From: JBEPTX01 sp041691795
GTDB taxonomy: Bacteria > Patescibacteriota > Saccharimonadia > Saccharimonadales > Saccharimonadaceae
Assembly (NCBI GenBank): GCA_041691795.1
Contig: JBEPTX010000005.1
Location: forward strand, 1-16,134
Length of the DNA: 16,134 bases
Direction of reading: 5' to 3'
The position numbers were made by a program, and so were the translations under genes. A model generated the notes under the pieces. It saw only the letters and a program-made list of their open reading frames with translations, made no database searches and was not told the DNA's origin. Shown piece by piece: positions 7,008 through 14,548 of this stretch. Each line of letters starts with the position of its first letter. The stretch's first letter is position 1.

Positions 7008-8197
7008 TGGTCAATAAGCGCTGGTCGCTGCCGACCCAGAAGGGCACCGAGGCTTTCCCCAGGGTAACGATCCCACCGCCTAAGCTGGTGATCGCCGGCT
7101 TTCACCCCGACACACCGGAGTGGCGCGTGGTCGCTGATCACTTTGGTGGGCAGCTCAAGGCGTTTCACGGCCGCGCCCAACAGAACTATTCACTGAGCCC
7201 CATCGAGAACACCAAGTTCCGCAAGGAAATTCCTGGTGCGCGCATGAGCTACCAGAATCTCCAGGGGCAGGAGACGCTGCACCTCGAGGTCGACAACGCA
7301 GTGTTCGAGGCGATTAAGAAAAAGGTCGATGAATCCCCATGGGATTATGTGTTGATTGAGTTTGCGGTCCACAACAAACTCGGCATCACCACACCATTCA
7401 TACTCGGCTACATGACCTCACCGCTGGAAGCCGTAGTCCAACCGGATAGTTTCGATCCTACAAAAGGCGTCAATTTTACTGGAGCCTTTTTGCGACCACC
7501 GAAAAGCGAATTCAACGACCCAATTTTCAATGCTCCGATCTTGGATGTGAATAGCACCGGGCTAGGTGAGACGCGATCACTACCACCAGACAACGACTGG
7601 TGGGGGTCCCTCACTGTCGACCTGCGACCGATGCACCCGTCACGCGGAGCGATAATCGATTTCTATGGAAATTTCCTGTTCGTCGAAGGCACCCCGCGGC
7701 GTCAGTACATCGTGGTGGCGTACAATTATAACTATGAAAAAGTCGTGGTCTACCGCGACTTCGATCATAACTGGTACGTCAGTCCAGCACTGCCCCCTGA
7801 GTGGACCGCTTACGGCACCCTCCAAGCCGCGTACCTCAACTCATATCCCCACGTCGAGGTGGCGAACATATTTGATTACACGGCATCCGGTCACCCCAAC
7901 TATTACCAGTTGGTCGGCGGCACGACGACAGCACCCAAGACGATGCTGTGCGAGCTGCAGGTCACGTTTTTCAAGGGCATCCCCAAGCTGGTGACCGCTG
8001 GGTTCTTCGATAATTTTTCCAGCTACTATCGGTGGTATCCAGCGGTCGGGGACGCGCCCATCCGTAAGCCGATAACAACAATCACTTTACTGGCCGAAGT
8101 CTTCTTCCCGTTCAAGTCGATGTACAACCATTACGGTCTACCAAAACTTGGCACACTGACACTCGACGGCCTCCTTGGCGCAGCAAGCTTCGGTTGA
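7007..8197 (+). CDS. Putative virion protein of unknown function
   Basis: I do not recognise this 396-aa protein. Its ATG overlaps the previous TAA (TAATG) with no clear ribosome site, so translation is probably coupled. Residues 1-100 look compact and charged (PKLVIAGFHPDTPEWRVVADHF, GRAQQNYSLSP). From about residue 110 it becomes rich in aromatics, Asn and Pro (DNDWWGSL, VVAYNYNYEKVVVYRDFDHNWY, FFDNFSSYYRWYP), typical of beta-rich receptor- or carbohydrate-binding proteins. There is no signal peptide or membrane helix. Base use from about 7330 to 8190 is AT-richer, with more ATA, AAT and TTT codons than the neighbours, suggesting a different origin for this part. Position in the tail operon and composition suggest a virion surface protein, but this is inference. 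Confidence 0.6.
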   Translation: MVNKRWSLPTQKGTEAFPRVTIPPPKLVIAGFHPDTPEWRVVADHFGGQLKAFHGRAQQNYSLSPIENTKFRKEIPGARMSYQNLQGQETLHLEVDNAVFEAIKKKVDESPWDYVLIEFAVHNKLGITTPFILGYMTSPLEAVVQPDSFDPTKGVNFTGAFLRPPKSEFNDPIFNAPILDVNSTGLGETRSLPPDNDWWGSLTVDLRPMHPSRGAIIDFYGNFLFVEGTPRRQYIVVAYNYNYEKVVVYRDFDHNWYVSPALPPEWTAYGTLQAAYLNSYPHVEVANIFDYTASGHPNYYQLVGGTTTAPKTMLCELQVTFFKGIPKLVTAGFFDNFSSYYRWYPAVGDAPIRKPITTITLLAEVFFPFKSMYNHYGLPKLGTLTLDGLLGAASFG

Positions 8198-8221
8198 TCT
8201 GCCCGCGTCTTTCATTTTTGG

Positions 8222-8233
8222 TGGTGTAATGGT
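8222..8233 (+). promoter_or_regulatory. Candidate extended -10 promoter / TGTAATGGT element
   Basis: TG-g-TGTAAT (8222-8230) fits an extended -10 with one mismatch and runs into TGTAATGGT (8225-8233). It lies in the 67-bp gap between the 396-aa and 635-aa genes. The same nine bases occur at 10684-10692. There is no clear -35 box. Confidence 0.35.
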
Positions 8234-8250
8234 AGGGTTTTGCCGGGGTC

Positions 8251-8256
8251 GGGGGA
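8251..8256 (+). promoter_or_regulatory. G-rich Shine-Dalgarno site
   Basis: GGGGGA lies eight bases before the ATG at 8265, and the wider context (GGGGTCGGGGGA) is G-rich. It supports this start for the coiled-coil gene. Confidence 0.7.
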
Positions 8257-8264
8257 CTTGAAGC

Positions 8265-10172
8265 ATGGGCAGCATCACGATCGGTGGACAAAGCGGTGCG
8301 TTGCTGACGCCGCCGCCTGATCCTATTTTCCTCGGCGGCGTGGCGGGTATCTCAGCCTACGCTGATCAACAGACCAATGCTGCCAACACGTATCTGCTTC
8401 GGCTGGGCGATGCTTCGGCTGCGCTCGTTCCGCCAGTCATCAACCCCATATTCCCAGCCGGTCCTTCGGCTCCTGGGCAGCTGACCCAGCCGGCGCCAAC
8501 GCTCCAGACAGTGGTGTGGACGTCACCCAACGCGCCACCGGACTTCACCGACGTGCTCGATGTCACCAGTGTGCTTCCGGCACCGTTCGACGCGCAACCG
8601 CCTGTACTGGCCTTTGGATCGGCTCCAGCGGCCTTCTCCGAGATTGTGCCGACGGCTCCAGGGGTTGACCTGACCTATGTCGAGCCGCTGCTGTCGCTGA
8701 CGCTGCCCAGTCCACCGAGCCTGCTGTCGCTCAACATCACCAGCTTCGCTGGTTTGAACATGCCGACCGCGATCGATCCCAACGCGATCCCGACGCTGAC
8801 CGCGGTCGAGCCGACGCTACGTGAGTACGTGCCCGGCGCGGCCTACACCTCGGCGCTGCTGGAGGCGCTCAAGACCAGCCTAAAGGACCGATTCGTTAAC
8901 GGCGGCACCGGGCTTAACCCCGCCGTCGAGAATGCGATCTGGGACCGTGGACGCGAGCGCGAGGCCCGGTCGGCTGCCGAGTCGTTCCTCAAGCTCGACG
9001 AGATGGAGGCGATGGGCTTCTCCATGCCTCCCGGCGTATATCTCGACGCGCATCTCAAGATCATGACCGAGATGGACTACGCCAACCGTGGCAACAGCCG
9101 CGAGATCATGATCAAGCAGGCCGAGCTTGAGCAGAGCAACGTGCTGGCCGCATTGACCACCGCGACCCAGCTCGAGGGCGAGCTGATCAATTACTCCAAC
9201 TCTGTCGAGCAGCGGCTGTTCGAGTCGACCAAATACGCCACCGAGGCGGGCATCGCGATCTACAACGCTAAGGTTCAAGCCTATGCGGCCTATCTCGAGG
9301 CGTACAAGACCAAGGTCCAGATCTACGAGGCGCTGATCCGTGCCGAGATCGCCAAGGTCGACGCCTACAAGGCGCAGGTCGAGGCCGAGAGCGCCAAGGC
9401 CCAGATCAACACCGCATTGGTCGAGCAGTATAAGGCGCAGGTCGAGGCGGCGCTGTCCGGAGTCGAGGTCTATAAGGCCCGGTTGAGCGGCATCCAGATC
9501 AAGGCCGACATCGAGAAGACCAAGATCGAGGTCTATGGCGAGCAGATCAAGGCGTACGTCGCCAAAATTAACGCCTACACCGCTGGGGTCGAGGGCTACC
9601 GCGCCACGCTCGAGGCCGAGAAGACCAAGCAGGACGTCTACCGCAGCCAGGTTGAGGCGTTCAGCGCGCAGGTCACCGCCGACGCCAAGCAGGCCGACAT
9701 CCTGATCGCGGCCTTCGAGGGCAAGATCAAAGGCGCCGAGCTGCAGCTCAAGCGGTTCGAGGCCGAGTATTCCGGTGAAGCCTCGCGCGCGCAGGCGATC
9801 AGCGCATTCAACTCGAGCCTGTCGGACGAGTATAAAGCCGAGGTTCAAGCGGTCACGTCGTACAACGAGGTGCTGACCAAGCAGTGGCAGGTGGCGCTCG
9901 ACCAGGCTCAGCGCGTGTCCGAGATTGGTATCAACGCGGCTAAGGCCAATGCCGAGATGTACGTTACCGTGCGCAGTCTCGCGCTCGATGCTGCCAAGGT
10001 CGGGGCGCAGGTCTCGGCGCAGCTCGGTGCTGCGGCGCTTAACGCCGTTAACTGGTCGCAAAGCGCCGGCACAAGTGTTAGCTTCGCCAATAGCAACAGC
10101 TACGGCGAGAGCATCAGCCTGAGCGACAGCTACAGCCACACTCATAACGAAAATTACAGCTTCAGTAACTAG
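8265..10172 (+). CDS. Long coiled-coil virion protein
   Basis: The 635-aa protein has three parts. Residues 1-190 are Pro/Ala/Thr-rich with little predicted helix (LTPPPDPIF, PVINPIFPAG, TLPSPPSLLSL). Residues about 200-600 are nearly continuous helix, with a recurring Y-K-A-[QK]-[VI]-E-A motif in heptad phase (AKVDAYKAQVEAESAKAQ, EQYKAQVEAALSGVEVYKA, IEVYGEQIKAYVAKINAY, QDVYRSQVEAFSAQV); such a rod could be tens of nanometres long. The last 35 residues are Ser/Asn/His-rich (NSNSYGESISLSDSYSHTH). Proteins of this layout recur in tail regions of proteobacterial phages without an assigned role. I infer a rod-like structural or ejection component. Its TAG lies inside the ribosome site of the next gene. 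It is less likely to be the tape measure, since no transmembrane or peptidase segment is seen. Confidence 0.7.
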   Translation: MGSITIGGQSGALLTPPPDPIFLGGVAGISAYADQQTNAANTYLLRLGDASAALVPPVINPIFPAGPSAPGQLTQPAPTLQTVVWTSPNAPPDFTDVLDVTSVLPAPFDAQPPVLAFGSAPAAFSEIVPTAPGVDLTYVEPLLSLTLPSPPSLLSLNITSFAGLNMPTAIDPNAIPTLTAVEPTLREYVPGAAYTSALLEALKTSLKDRFVNGGTGLNPAVENAIWDRGREREARSAAESFLKLDEMEAMGFSMPPGVYLDAHLKIMTEMDYANRGNSREIMIKQAELEQSNVLAALTTATQLEGELINYSNSVEQRLFESTKYATEAGIAIYNAKVQAYAAYLEAYKTKVQIYEALIRAEIAKVDAYKAQVEAESAKAQINTALVEQYKAQVEAALSGVEVYKARLSGIQIKADIEKTKIEVYGEQIKAYVAKINAYTAGVEGYRATLEAEKTKQDVYRSQVEAFSAQVTADAKQADILIAAFEGKIKGAELQLKRFEAEYSGEASRAQAISAFNSSLSDEYKAEVQAVTSYNEVLTKQWQVALDQAQRVSEIGINAAKANAEMYVTVRSLALDAAKVGAQVSAQLGAAALNAVNWSQSAGTSVSFANSNSYGESISLSDSYSHTHNENYSFSN

Positions 10173-10177
10173 GGGGA
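10171..10177 (+). promoter_or_regulatory. AGGGGGA Shine-Dalgarno site overlapping upstream stop
   Basis: AGGGGGA overlaps the TAG (10170-10172) of the coiled-coil gene and lies four bases before the ATG at 10182. It supports that start and suggests linked translation of the two genes. Confidence 0.7.
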
Positions 10178-10181
10178 CAAA

Positions 10182-10649
10182 ATGGGCATCGCCGATCTGA
10201 TTTTACAGTCGCTGAATCAAAAAGATCAGACCCAGCGGGATCTTGCGCGCAACCAGAACGCGCTCGACCAGCAGCGCAACAACGATCTCGGACTGCAGAA
10301 CCGTGCCGACGCCCATTTGACCGACGTCAACGCTGGCCTGCGTCCGAAAGAGAGCGCATCCGACATCGGTCTACAGACGGCCCAGGGCCTCTATGCTAGG
10401 GCCAATGCTCGCAATACTGACGAGCAGACCAAGTACGTTGGGGACATTGCCAGAGCGAACATCTACAATACCCGGCAGCAAGGTGGGCTCTATGGTGCGC
10501 AGACGGGACTGACTGGCGCACAAACAACCGGCGAGAACCAGTTGAACAAGCTGACGGGAAATGCATTCACGTTCCGCACGCTGGACGATAGCATTAGCGA
10601 GCACGTGCGTCAGATGCTGCGGCTTGGGCTGGGGCCGTTGGGTAACTAA
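10182..10649 (+). CDS. Small Gln/Asn-rich protein, unknown
   Basis: The 155-aa protein starts nine bases after the coiled-coil gene. It is rich in Gln, Asn, Asp and Arg and has no Cys or Trp. Residues 1-50 look like a charged helix (ILQSLNQKDQTQRDLARNQNALDQQR); residues 75-130 contain short repeats (YGAQTGLTGAQTTGENQLNKLTG) and then a helical end (ISEHVRQMLRLGLGPLGN). I do not recognise a family. Small hydrophilic proteins like this beside a long coiled-coil protein are plausible assembly partners or minor virion components; that is inference from position. Confidence 0.65.
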   Translation: MGIADLILQSLNQKDQTQRDLARNQNALDQQRNNDLGLQNRADAHLTDVNAGLRPKESASDIGLQTAQGLYARANARNTDEQTKYVGDIARANIYNTRQQGGLYGAQTGLTGAQTTGENQLNKLTGNAFTFRTLDDSISEHVRQMLRLGLGPLGN

Positions 10650-10678
10650 ATAAGAACTGGAACTTCGCGCTCGATCGG

Positions 10679-10692
10679 ACCATTGTAATGGT
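10679..10692 (+). promoter_or_regulatory. Perfect inverted repeat containing TGTAATGGT
   Basis: ACCATTGTAATGGT has 6-base arms around a GT centre and lies in the 83-bp gap before the 79-aa gene. It could be an operator or a promoter element. A small CGCCC/GGGCG stem follows at 10694-10709. It shares nine bases (TGTAATGGT) with the gap at 8225-8233. Confidence 0.35.
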
Positions 10693-10732
10693 GCGCCCAC
10701 CCCCGGGCGTGACGCGAAGGAAAGAGGGCCCC

Positions 10733-10972
10733 ATGACTCAGAAAAGTAATTTCAGCCAGCTCGGCAAAATGATTAACGCCAACAGGGCGCAGTTCAACAT
10801 CCAGTCGGAACTCGCCTCGAGCAAGCTCCAGAGCGGGAGCGAATTCATTCTGATCGAGCGCACTCGCCAGGGTGAAGACCCACGAGTGTGGGCGTCGGGC
10901 GACCTGGAACAGGCCCGGCAGCTGTACGACCAGTTCACGCATTCACTCGAGACGTCGGAAACAACGAGCTAA
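10733..10972 (+). CDS. Small hydrophilic protein, unknown
   Basis: The 79-aa protein starts at MTQKSNFSQLGKMINANRAQF. I chose the ATG at 10733 because an AAGGAAAGAGGG tract precedes it by four bases; the longer frame from 10688 has no such site and adds a Pro/Arg-rich stretch. The middle (GSEFILIERTRQGEDPRVWASGDLEQARQLYDQF) alternates a short beta-strand and a helix, and the end is Ser/Thr-rich. No family is recognised. It is the last gene before the strong terminator, so it closes the late transcription unit. Confidence 0.65.
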   Translation: MTQKSNFSQLGKMINANRAQFNIQSELASSKLQSGSEFILIERTRQGEDPRVWASGDLEQARQLYDQFTHSLETSETTS

Positions 10973-10976
10973 GCCA

Positions 10977-11000
10977 GCGAGGGCGAGGGCGAGGGCGAGG
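10977..11000. repeat. (GCGAGG)x4 microsatellite
   Basis: Four perfect copies of the hexamer GCGAGG lie between the last late-gene stop and the terminator. Together with 11001 they form the quadruplex motif G3-CGA-G3-CGA-G3-CGA-G3 at 10981-11001. Confidence 0.9.
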
Positions 11001-11001
11001 G
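10981..11001 (+). other. Perfect G-quadruplex motif
   Basis: Four GGG runs (10981-10983, 10987-10989, 10993-10995, 10999-11001) are separated by identical CGA loops, which satisfies the usual G3+N1-7 rule on the plus strand and in the late mRNA. The last run is also part of the 5' arm of the terminator hairpin, so the quadruplex and the hairpin cannot both use it. Confidence 0.75.
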
Positions 11002-11027
11002 CGGTTCTTCGGAGCCGCCCTTTTTTT
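10998..11027 (+). terminator. Strong intrinsic terminator with UUCG loop
   Basis: AGGGCGGTTC (10998-11007) pairs with GAGCCGCCCT (11012-11021), ten pairs with one G-U, around a TTCG tetraloop. Seven T follow at 11021-11027. This is a textbook rho-independent terminator for the plus-strand late genes. It has no T-tract on the minus-strand side, so it should not stop the converging transcripts. Confidence 0.95.
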
Positions 11028-11070
11028 GCGCGCTTACTGCAACCGCGCTACGTGAACGACAGTCGGCTCG

Positions 11071-11496
11071 CTAACCCGAGTGACTATAGAGCTGACGTAA
11101 GGCCTTGGTGATCCCGCGAGCATCACCCGAAACTTTCTCAGCAACTGCATGTCCCCCTCCCGGCTTCCAGCGATAGCCCGCTCCCCATACTGTCTCGATC
11201 GCGTTGGGTGCGCCAACCTCGGTGAGCTTATGGCGGATGCGGCAGATGATAACCTGGAGGATGTTATTGGCGCTTTCGGAGTCGAGTCGATCAAGCAGGG
11301 TCGTTCGACGAACATGCTCTGGATAAGCCTTGAGGAGTGACCAGGCGACGGTGCGCTCACCATGAGTGAGCTTAATCGGTTGGCCCCTGTAGCAGAGTGG
11401 GTAGGCGTCGCCGAGCATCGAGAATTCATCGATACAGATCTGTTCATCGATGACGATGTCGGCCCCGCAGTTGCGGCAGAAGGCCCGATGGTTCAC
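11071..11496 (-). CDS. Winged-helix (OmpR/PhoB-type) DNA-binding protein with CxxC N-terminus
   Basis: The 141-aa protein starts at GTG, which overlaps the primase-helicase TGA (GTGA at 11493-11496). A longer frame from 11613 would run 120 bp into the primase gene and is less likely. Residues 5-12 carry FCRNCGAD, a possible half zinc-ribbon; other Cys are C21, C35 and C85. Residues about 31-111 match the Trans_reg_C winged helix: LTHGERTVAWSLLKAYPEHV, TLLDRL, the recognition-helix region ANNILQVIICRIRHKL, and the wing ETVWGAGYRWKP. There is no receiver domain, so it is not a phosphorylation-driven regulator. As the distal gene of the replication block it may be a phage transcription switch or a DNA-binding accessory protein. 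Confidence 0.8.
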   Translation of the reverse strand: MNHRAFCRNCGADIVIDEQICIDEFSMLGDAYPLCYRGQPIKLTHGERTVAWSLLKAYPEHVRRTTLLDRLDSESANNILQVIICRIRHKLTEVGAPNAIETVWGAGYRWKPGGGHAVAEKVSGDARGITKALRQLYSHSG

Positions 11497-14495
11497 GGCA
11501 CAATGGTGAGCGTAGGCGCTTTCATTTCGACCCCCGACTGACCACCCCCTAAGTGTATCTTCAGTTCTGCTTTCCCCGATACTTCGGGATGTGCGGTGTT
11601 TATCGAGAAGCACCAGGTTTGTCCTTTACCATATTCAGTTCCCGCACCCAACGTGCGCTTGATATAGGTATTGGGGACAACAGGCCCGCCCTCGCGCGAC
11701 CTGTTGAGATCGTCGAGCACCTTGCGCGAGTTGGCGCCGATCCGCGCACAGTGATCCTTGAAGGCCTTGCGCGAGACGTAGAGCATGCGCTCATCGATGT
11801 CGTAGTGAGCCAGCAGCGCGCCCGTCGGTTTGCGCTGGATGTTGGTGATGTCCATGGTCGCGTGTTTAGACTTTTCCATTACCACCATGTTGGAGCTGAT
11901 CGCGTCGAGATAGTCCATGACGACCGAGAGCGGGTCGCTATATTCCTCCCTGACCACACCGCGCATGTGAGGAACCTGAACGTCGTAGGCCCACTCCTTT
12001 AGTTCCAACGGGTTATAGGACAGCAGACCGATCGAGTTGGCGATCTCGCCAGTGACCAGCACCTCGGCGATGCCGGCCGACCAGAAGCGCTCTGAGGCCT
12101 GGATACCCAGCTCCTCGTCGATGAGCTTGACCTTCTCCCGCATGCGCGCTTCGATCGCCATGCGCTGGGGCATGACGTAACCGACGAACAGCTCACCGAA
12201 GTGACCGTAATTCTGCTTGAGTTCGTGCAGGAAAGTGTCGGCTTCGTTCTTGGTGTGGCAGCGGGTCTTGTTGAACAGGATCTCAAATACCCGCATCGAC
12301 CCGGCGGTGCCGGCGGCGTTGTCGGTCGACAGCAAACCGTGGAGACTGTTGTTGCCGGTCGACAGCATGATGGTCGCTTTGTAGCTGCCGAGGCTGGCCC
12401 GCTCGACACCGTCGGTTTGGAGGCGAATGCGGTGCCCCGGTTGGGTGATCGACATCGCCAGGTCAATTGCATCCTTCACCGGGAGGTGGGTGATCTCGTC
12501 CACGCAGACCGGAAGATTAGCCAATACAGTGACACGCTCATTACGGCCCCTAACAGTAGCGCCGTTGTTAGTACCATTAATAGGATAAAGCTCTGGTTGA
12601 CCCCACATCGATGCCGCAGCGTAAAGGGTCGTCGACTTGCTCGCTCCAGCGTCTCCTGAGGCATTGATGATTACTCCATGGTGGCCGGTGGCGTAGAAGA
12701 TCGGAGTGCCGAGCCCGGCGAGGATCATGAACTGATTGGGGAGGTATTGGGGACGGTTGAAGAAATCCATCAACTCAACCTGGCGGTTAAGGTCGCCCTT
12801 CTTGTGGACGTGGAGCGAAGCGCGTTGCGCGCCCATGCTCAGCTGTGCCGTCTTGGCGGTGCCGTCAACCGACAGGATCTTGTCAGGCAGGACGAACTTT
12901 GAATAGTCATCGGTCCACCCGAGGTGGTTGCTCTGCGCATCAGCGTCGACGAGCAACTGGAGCTGTTTGATGTAAGCGACCATATATTCCTGCAGCTGTA
13001 AGACGTGACCCCGGTTCGGATAAATCCCTTGATTTGAGATCGCCGACGTAAACTTGCGGGGATCGTACAACATGTCGGCGTCAAGCGTAAAATCTTTCTC
13101 ATCACCACGCGGCAAGGAAGCGTGCCACACTTGCTGTTCGGTGCCTTGGTGCGGGTTCGACAGACGCCGGATCGGGTACAGGTCGTGCTCGTAGATAACA
13201 TTATACTCTTCGTCGCCGTTGGCGTTCTTGGCCCTGACCGAGATGCCGCTCCCCTTCTGGCGCATATATGGTGCCGGAGCCTTCGGAAGCTCCACCTCGA
13301 CCGGCGTCACTCCGACCATCTCGATCACGGTCGGTGGTGGTGCCGAGTCCTTGAAGCGTGCAGCGCCGAGCGGGCCATGGACCTTGCCCCAGAACGGACA
13401 GGCCTGACAGATGTCCTCGTGGGCTGCACCACAGGCCTCTGCGAGCTTGGCGCAGCTGGTCGGGCCCAGCGGCTTACCTGTCTTGCCGTCACGGTAAGAC
13501 TCGTGCTGCTTAAGCTTGTCTTCGGTCGCCTCGCGCGTGTAACCGGGGTGGCCCTCGCTCATCTGCTGAACGCGGCGGTGGCCCTCCTCGACAAAGCGGC
13601 CAACGCCAATCACACCGTTGTACCACTCAGGCTCGCCGTACTGCCCCTTGGAAAGCGCCAGGCGACGCATCTGGCCGCAAGCATCCAACACCGCCCACAG
13701 CGTCACTGGTGGCCCGGTGAACTCGCGCTCCATGTTCGAGCCGAGGATGTCGGCATCGTCGGTGGTCAACTTGAGCGGTGCCTTGATCTCGATCCCGGCC
13801 TCGATGACGGCCTTGTCGAGCATCGCCACGAAGATCCCGGCACCAGTCTCACTGGCCGAGGTCAACGGTTTAACCGATCTCGGATCGGCGCGGTTCTTGT
13901 AGTTAACGGTGCCGACAACACGAAGCACACTCGACGTGTCGGTCGTGCGCATCGGATCGGCCTTCAAGCCGTGGTGTCGTGCCAGTTGTTTGAGCTTGGC
14001 TGCCTCGACGCGCCAGTCCTCGCTGTCGAGAGCTTCGGCAAGCGGCCAGTAGACGTGCAAGCCGCGGCCCGAGAGCACCACCAGCGGGCGCGGCAGGTTG
14101 GTCACGCTGCAGAAGCGCATAAGCTCGAGGCCGGCCTCTTCGGCGCTGTCATACTTGCTGGGATCGGCACCGACATCGAGATCGAAAAAGAACGACCGAG
14201 AGGCCTTCATGTTGGCATGCGACCTGACCTCGGTGGCGCCGATCTCCCCCGTCTTGGTGTTGGTCTTATGTGGGTTCCACCGCGTGTGCTCCTTGAGCGT
14301 GTGAACGGCGAAAAAGATGTCGTTGTTGGCGCGGTTGTTGAGCACGAAAGTCTCAGCCGCAGCGATGGTGTCGAAGGTCTTGTGCGAGTAGGTTATCTGA
14401 CCTTTGCGCGGCCCGTTAGGGATGGCGAACGGTGTGGCGAGACAGTAGATGCCTTCGCTTGGCCACACGGCACGAAGGAAGTCGCCGGGGCTCAC
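11493..14495 (-). CDS. Primase-helicase (AEP-like primase fused to DUF927-like ATPase)
   Basis: The 1000-aa protein starts at GTG, with a TAG stop 14 codons upstream in frame and no ATG between. N-terminal half, archaeo-eukaryotic primase-like: SFFFDLDVG with metal-binding D105/D107, SGRGLHVYW (142-150) with H147, and TDTSSVLRVVGTVNYK (185-200). Four Cys follow (C348, C355, C363, C366) in the CxxCPxWGK context typical of phage primase-helicases. C-terminal half, DUF927/SF3-like ATPase: Walker A SGDAGASKST (613-622), Walker B VCVDE (663-667), sensor LSTGNN (711-716), and a candidate arginine finger in SMRVFEILF. The Walker A has Ser instead of Gly before Lys620. It should prime and unwind phage DNA at the fork. 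It follows a possible SSB gene and overlaps a winged-helix gene. Confidence 0.9.
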   Translation of the reverse strand: MSPGDFLRAVWPSEGIYCLATPFAIPNGPRKGQITYSHKTFDTIAAAETFVLNNRANNDIFFAVHTLKEHTRWNPHKTNTKTGEIGATEVRSHANMKASRSFFFDLDVGADPSKYDSAEEAGLELMRFCSVTNLPRPLVVLSGRGLHVYWPLAEALDSEDWRVEAAKLKQLARHHGLKADPMRTTDTSSVLRVVGTVNYKNRADPRSVKPLTSASETGAGIFVAMLDKAVIEAGIEIKAPLKLTTDDADILGSNMEREFTGPPVTLWAVLDACGQMRRLALSKGQYGEPEWYNGVIGVGRFVEEGHRRVQQMSEGHPGYTREATEDKLKQHESYRDGKTGKPLGPTSCAKLAEACGAAHEDICQACPFWGKVHGPLGAARFKDSAPPPTVIEMVGVTPVEVELPKAPAPYMRQKGSGISVRAKNANGDEEYNVIYEHDLYPIRRLSNPHQGTEQQVWHASLPRGDEKDFTLDADMLYDPRKFTSAISNQGIYPNRGHVLQLQEYMVAYIKQLQLLVDADAQSNHLGWTDDYSKFVLPDKILSVDGTAKTAQLSMGAQRASLHVHKKGDLNRQVELMDFFNRPQYLPNQFMILAGLGTPIFYATGHHGVIINASGDAGASKSTTLYAAASMWGQPELYPINGTNNGATVRGRNERVTVLANLPVCVDEITHLPVKDAIDLAMSITQPGHRIRLQTDGVERASLGSYKATIMLSTGNNSLHGLLSTDNAAGTAGSMRVFEILFNKTRCHTKNEADTFLHELKQNYGHFGELFVGYVMPQRMAIEARMREKVKLIDEELGIQASERFWSAGIAEVLVTGEIANSIGLLSYNPLELKEWAYDVQVPHMRGVVREEYSDPLSVVMDYLDAISSNMVVMEKSKHATMDITNIQRKPTGALLAHYDIDERMLYVSRKAFKDHCARIGANSRKVLDDLNRSREGGPVVPNTYIKRTLGAGTEYGKGQTWCFSINTAHPEVSGKAELKIHLGGGQSGVEMKAPTLTIVP

Positions 14496-14530
14496 GTAGT
14501 GAACCCGTACGCAATGAGTGATTTGTTCAC
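14492..14530 (-). CDS. Possible 12-codon leader ORF before the primase-helicase
   Basis: GTG AAC AAA ... ACG TGA encodes 12 residues (start-NKSLIAYGFTT). Its TGA overlaps the GTG start of the primase-helicase (GTGA at 14492-14495). A GGGGG ribosome site (plus-strand CCCCC, 14539-14543) lies eight bases upstream, while the primase start itself has no good site. This fits a translational-coupling leader peptide, but an ORF this short could arise by chance. Confidence 0.4.
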   Translation of the reverse strand: MNKSLIAYGFTT

Positions 14531-14548
14531 GCTACCAACCCCCGGCTA

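Noticed and set aside
8214..8264. tRNA-like D-arm (TGGTGTAATGGTAG) in the gap
   Set aside because: There is no T-arm GTTCRA sequence, no acceptor stem and no anticodon stem at proper spacing; a promoter-like reading fits better.
8880..10145. 421-aa minus-strand ORF under the coiled-coil gene
   Set aside because: It is an antisense shadow of a GC-rich helical gene (Leu/Asp/Gly-rich, no motif). The plus frame has clear heptads and a ribosome site.
11028..11070. Second terminator for the minus-strand genes in the convergent gap
   Set aside because: Only a weak AGTC/CTCG stem with mismatches is visible near 11061-11085, without a T-tract on the minus strand.
11497..11613. Upstream ATG start for the winged-helix protein
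   Set aside because: It would overlap the primase gene by about 120 bp. The GTG at 11496 gives a standard GTGA coupling and keeps the CxxC and winged helix.
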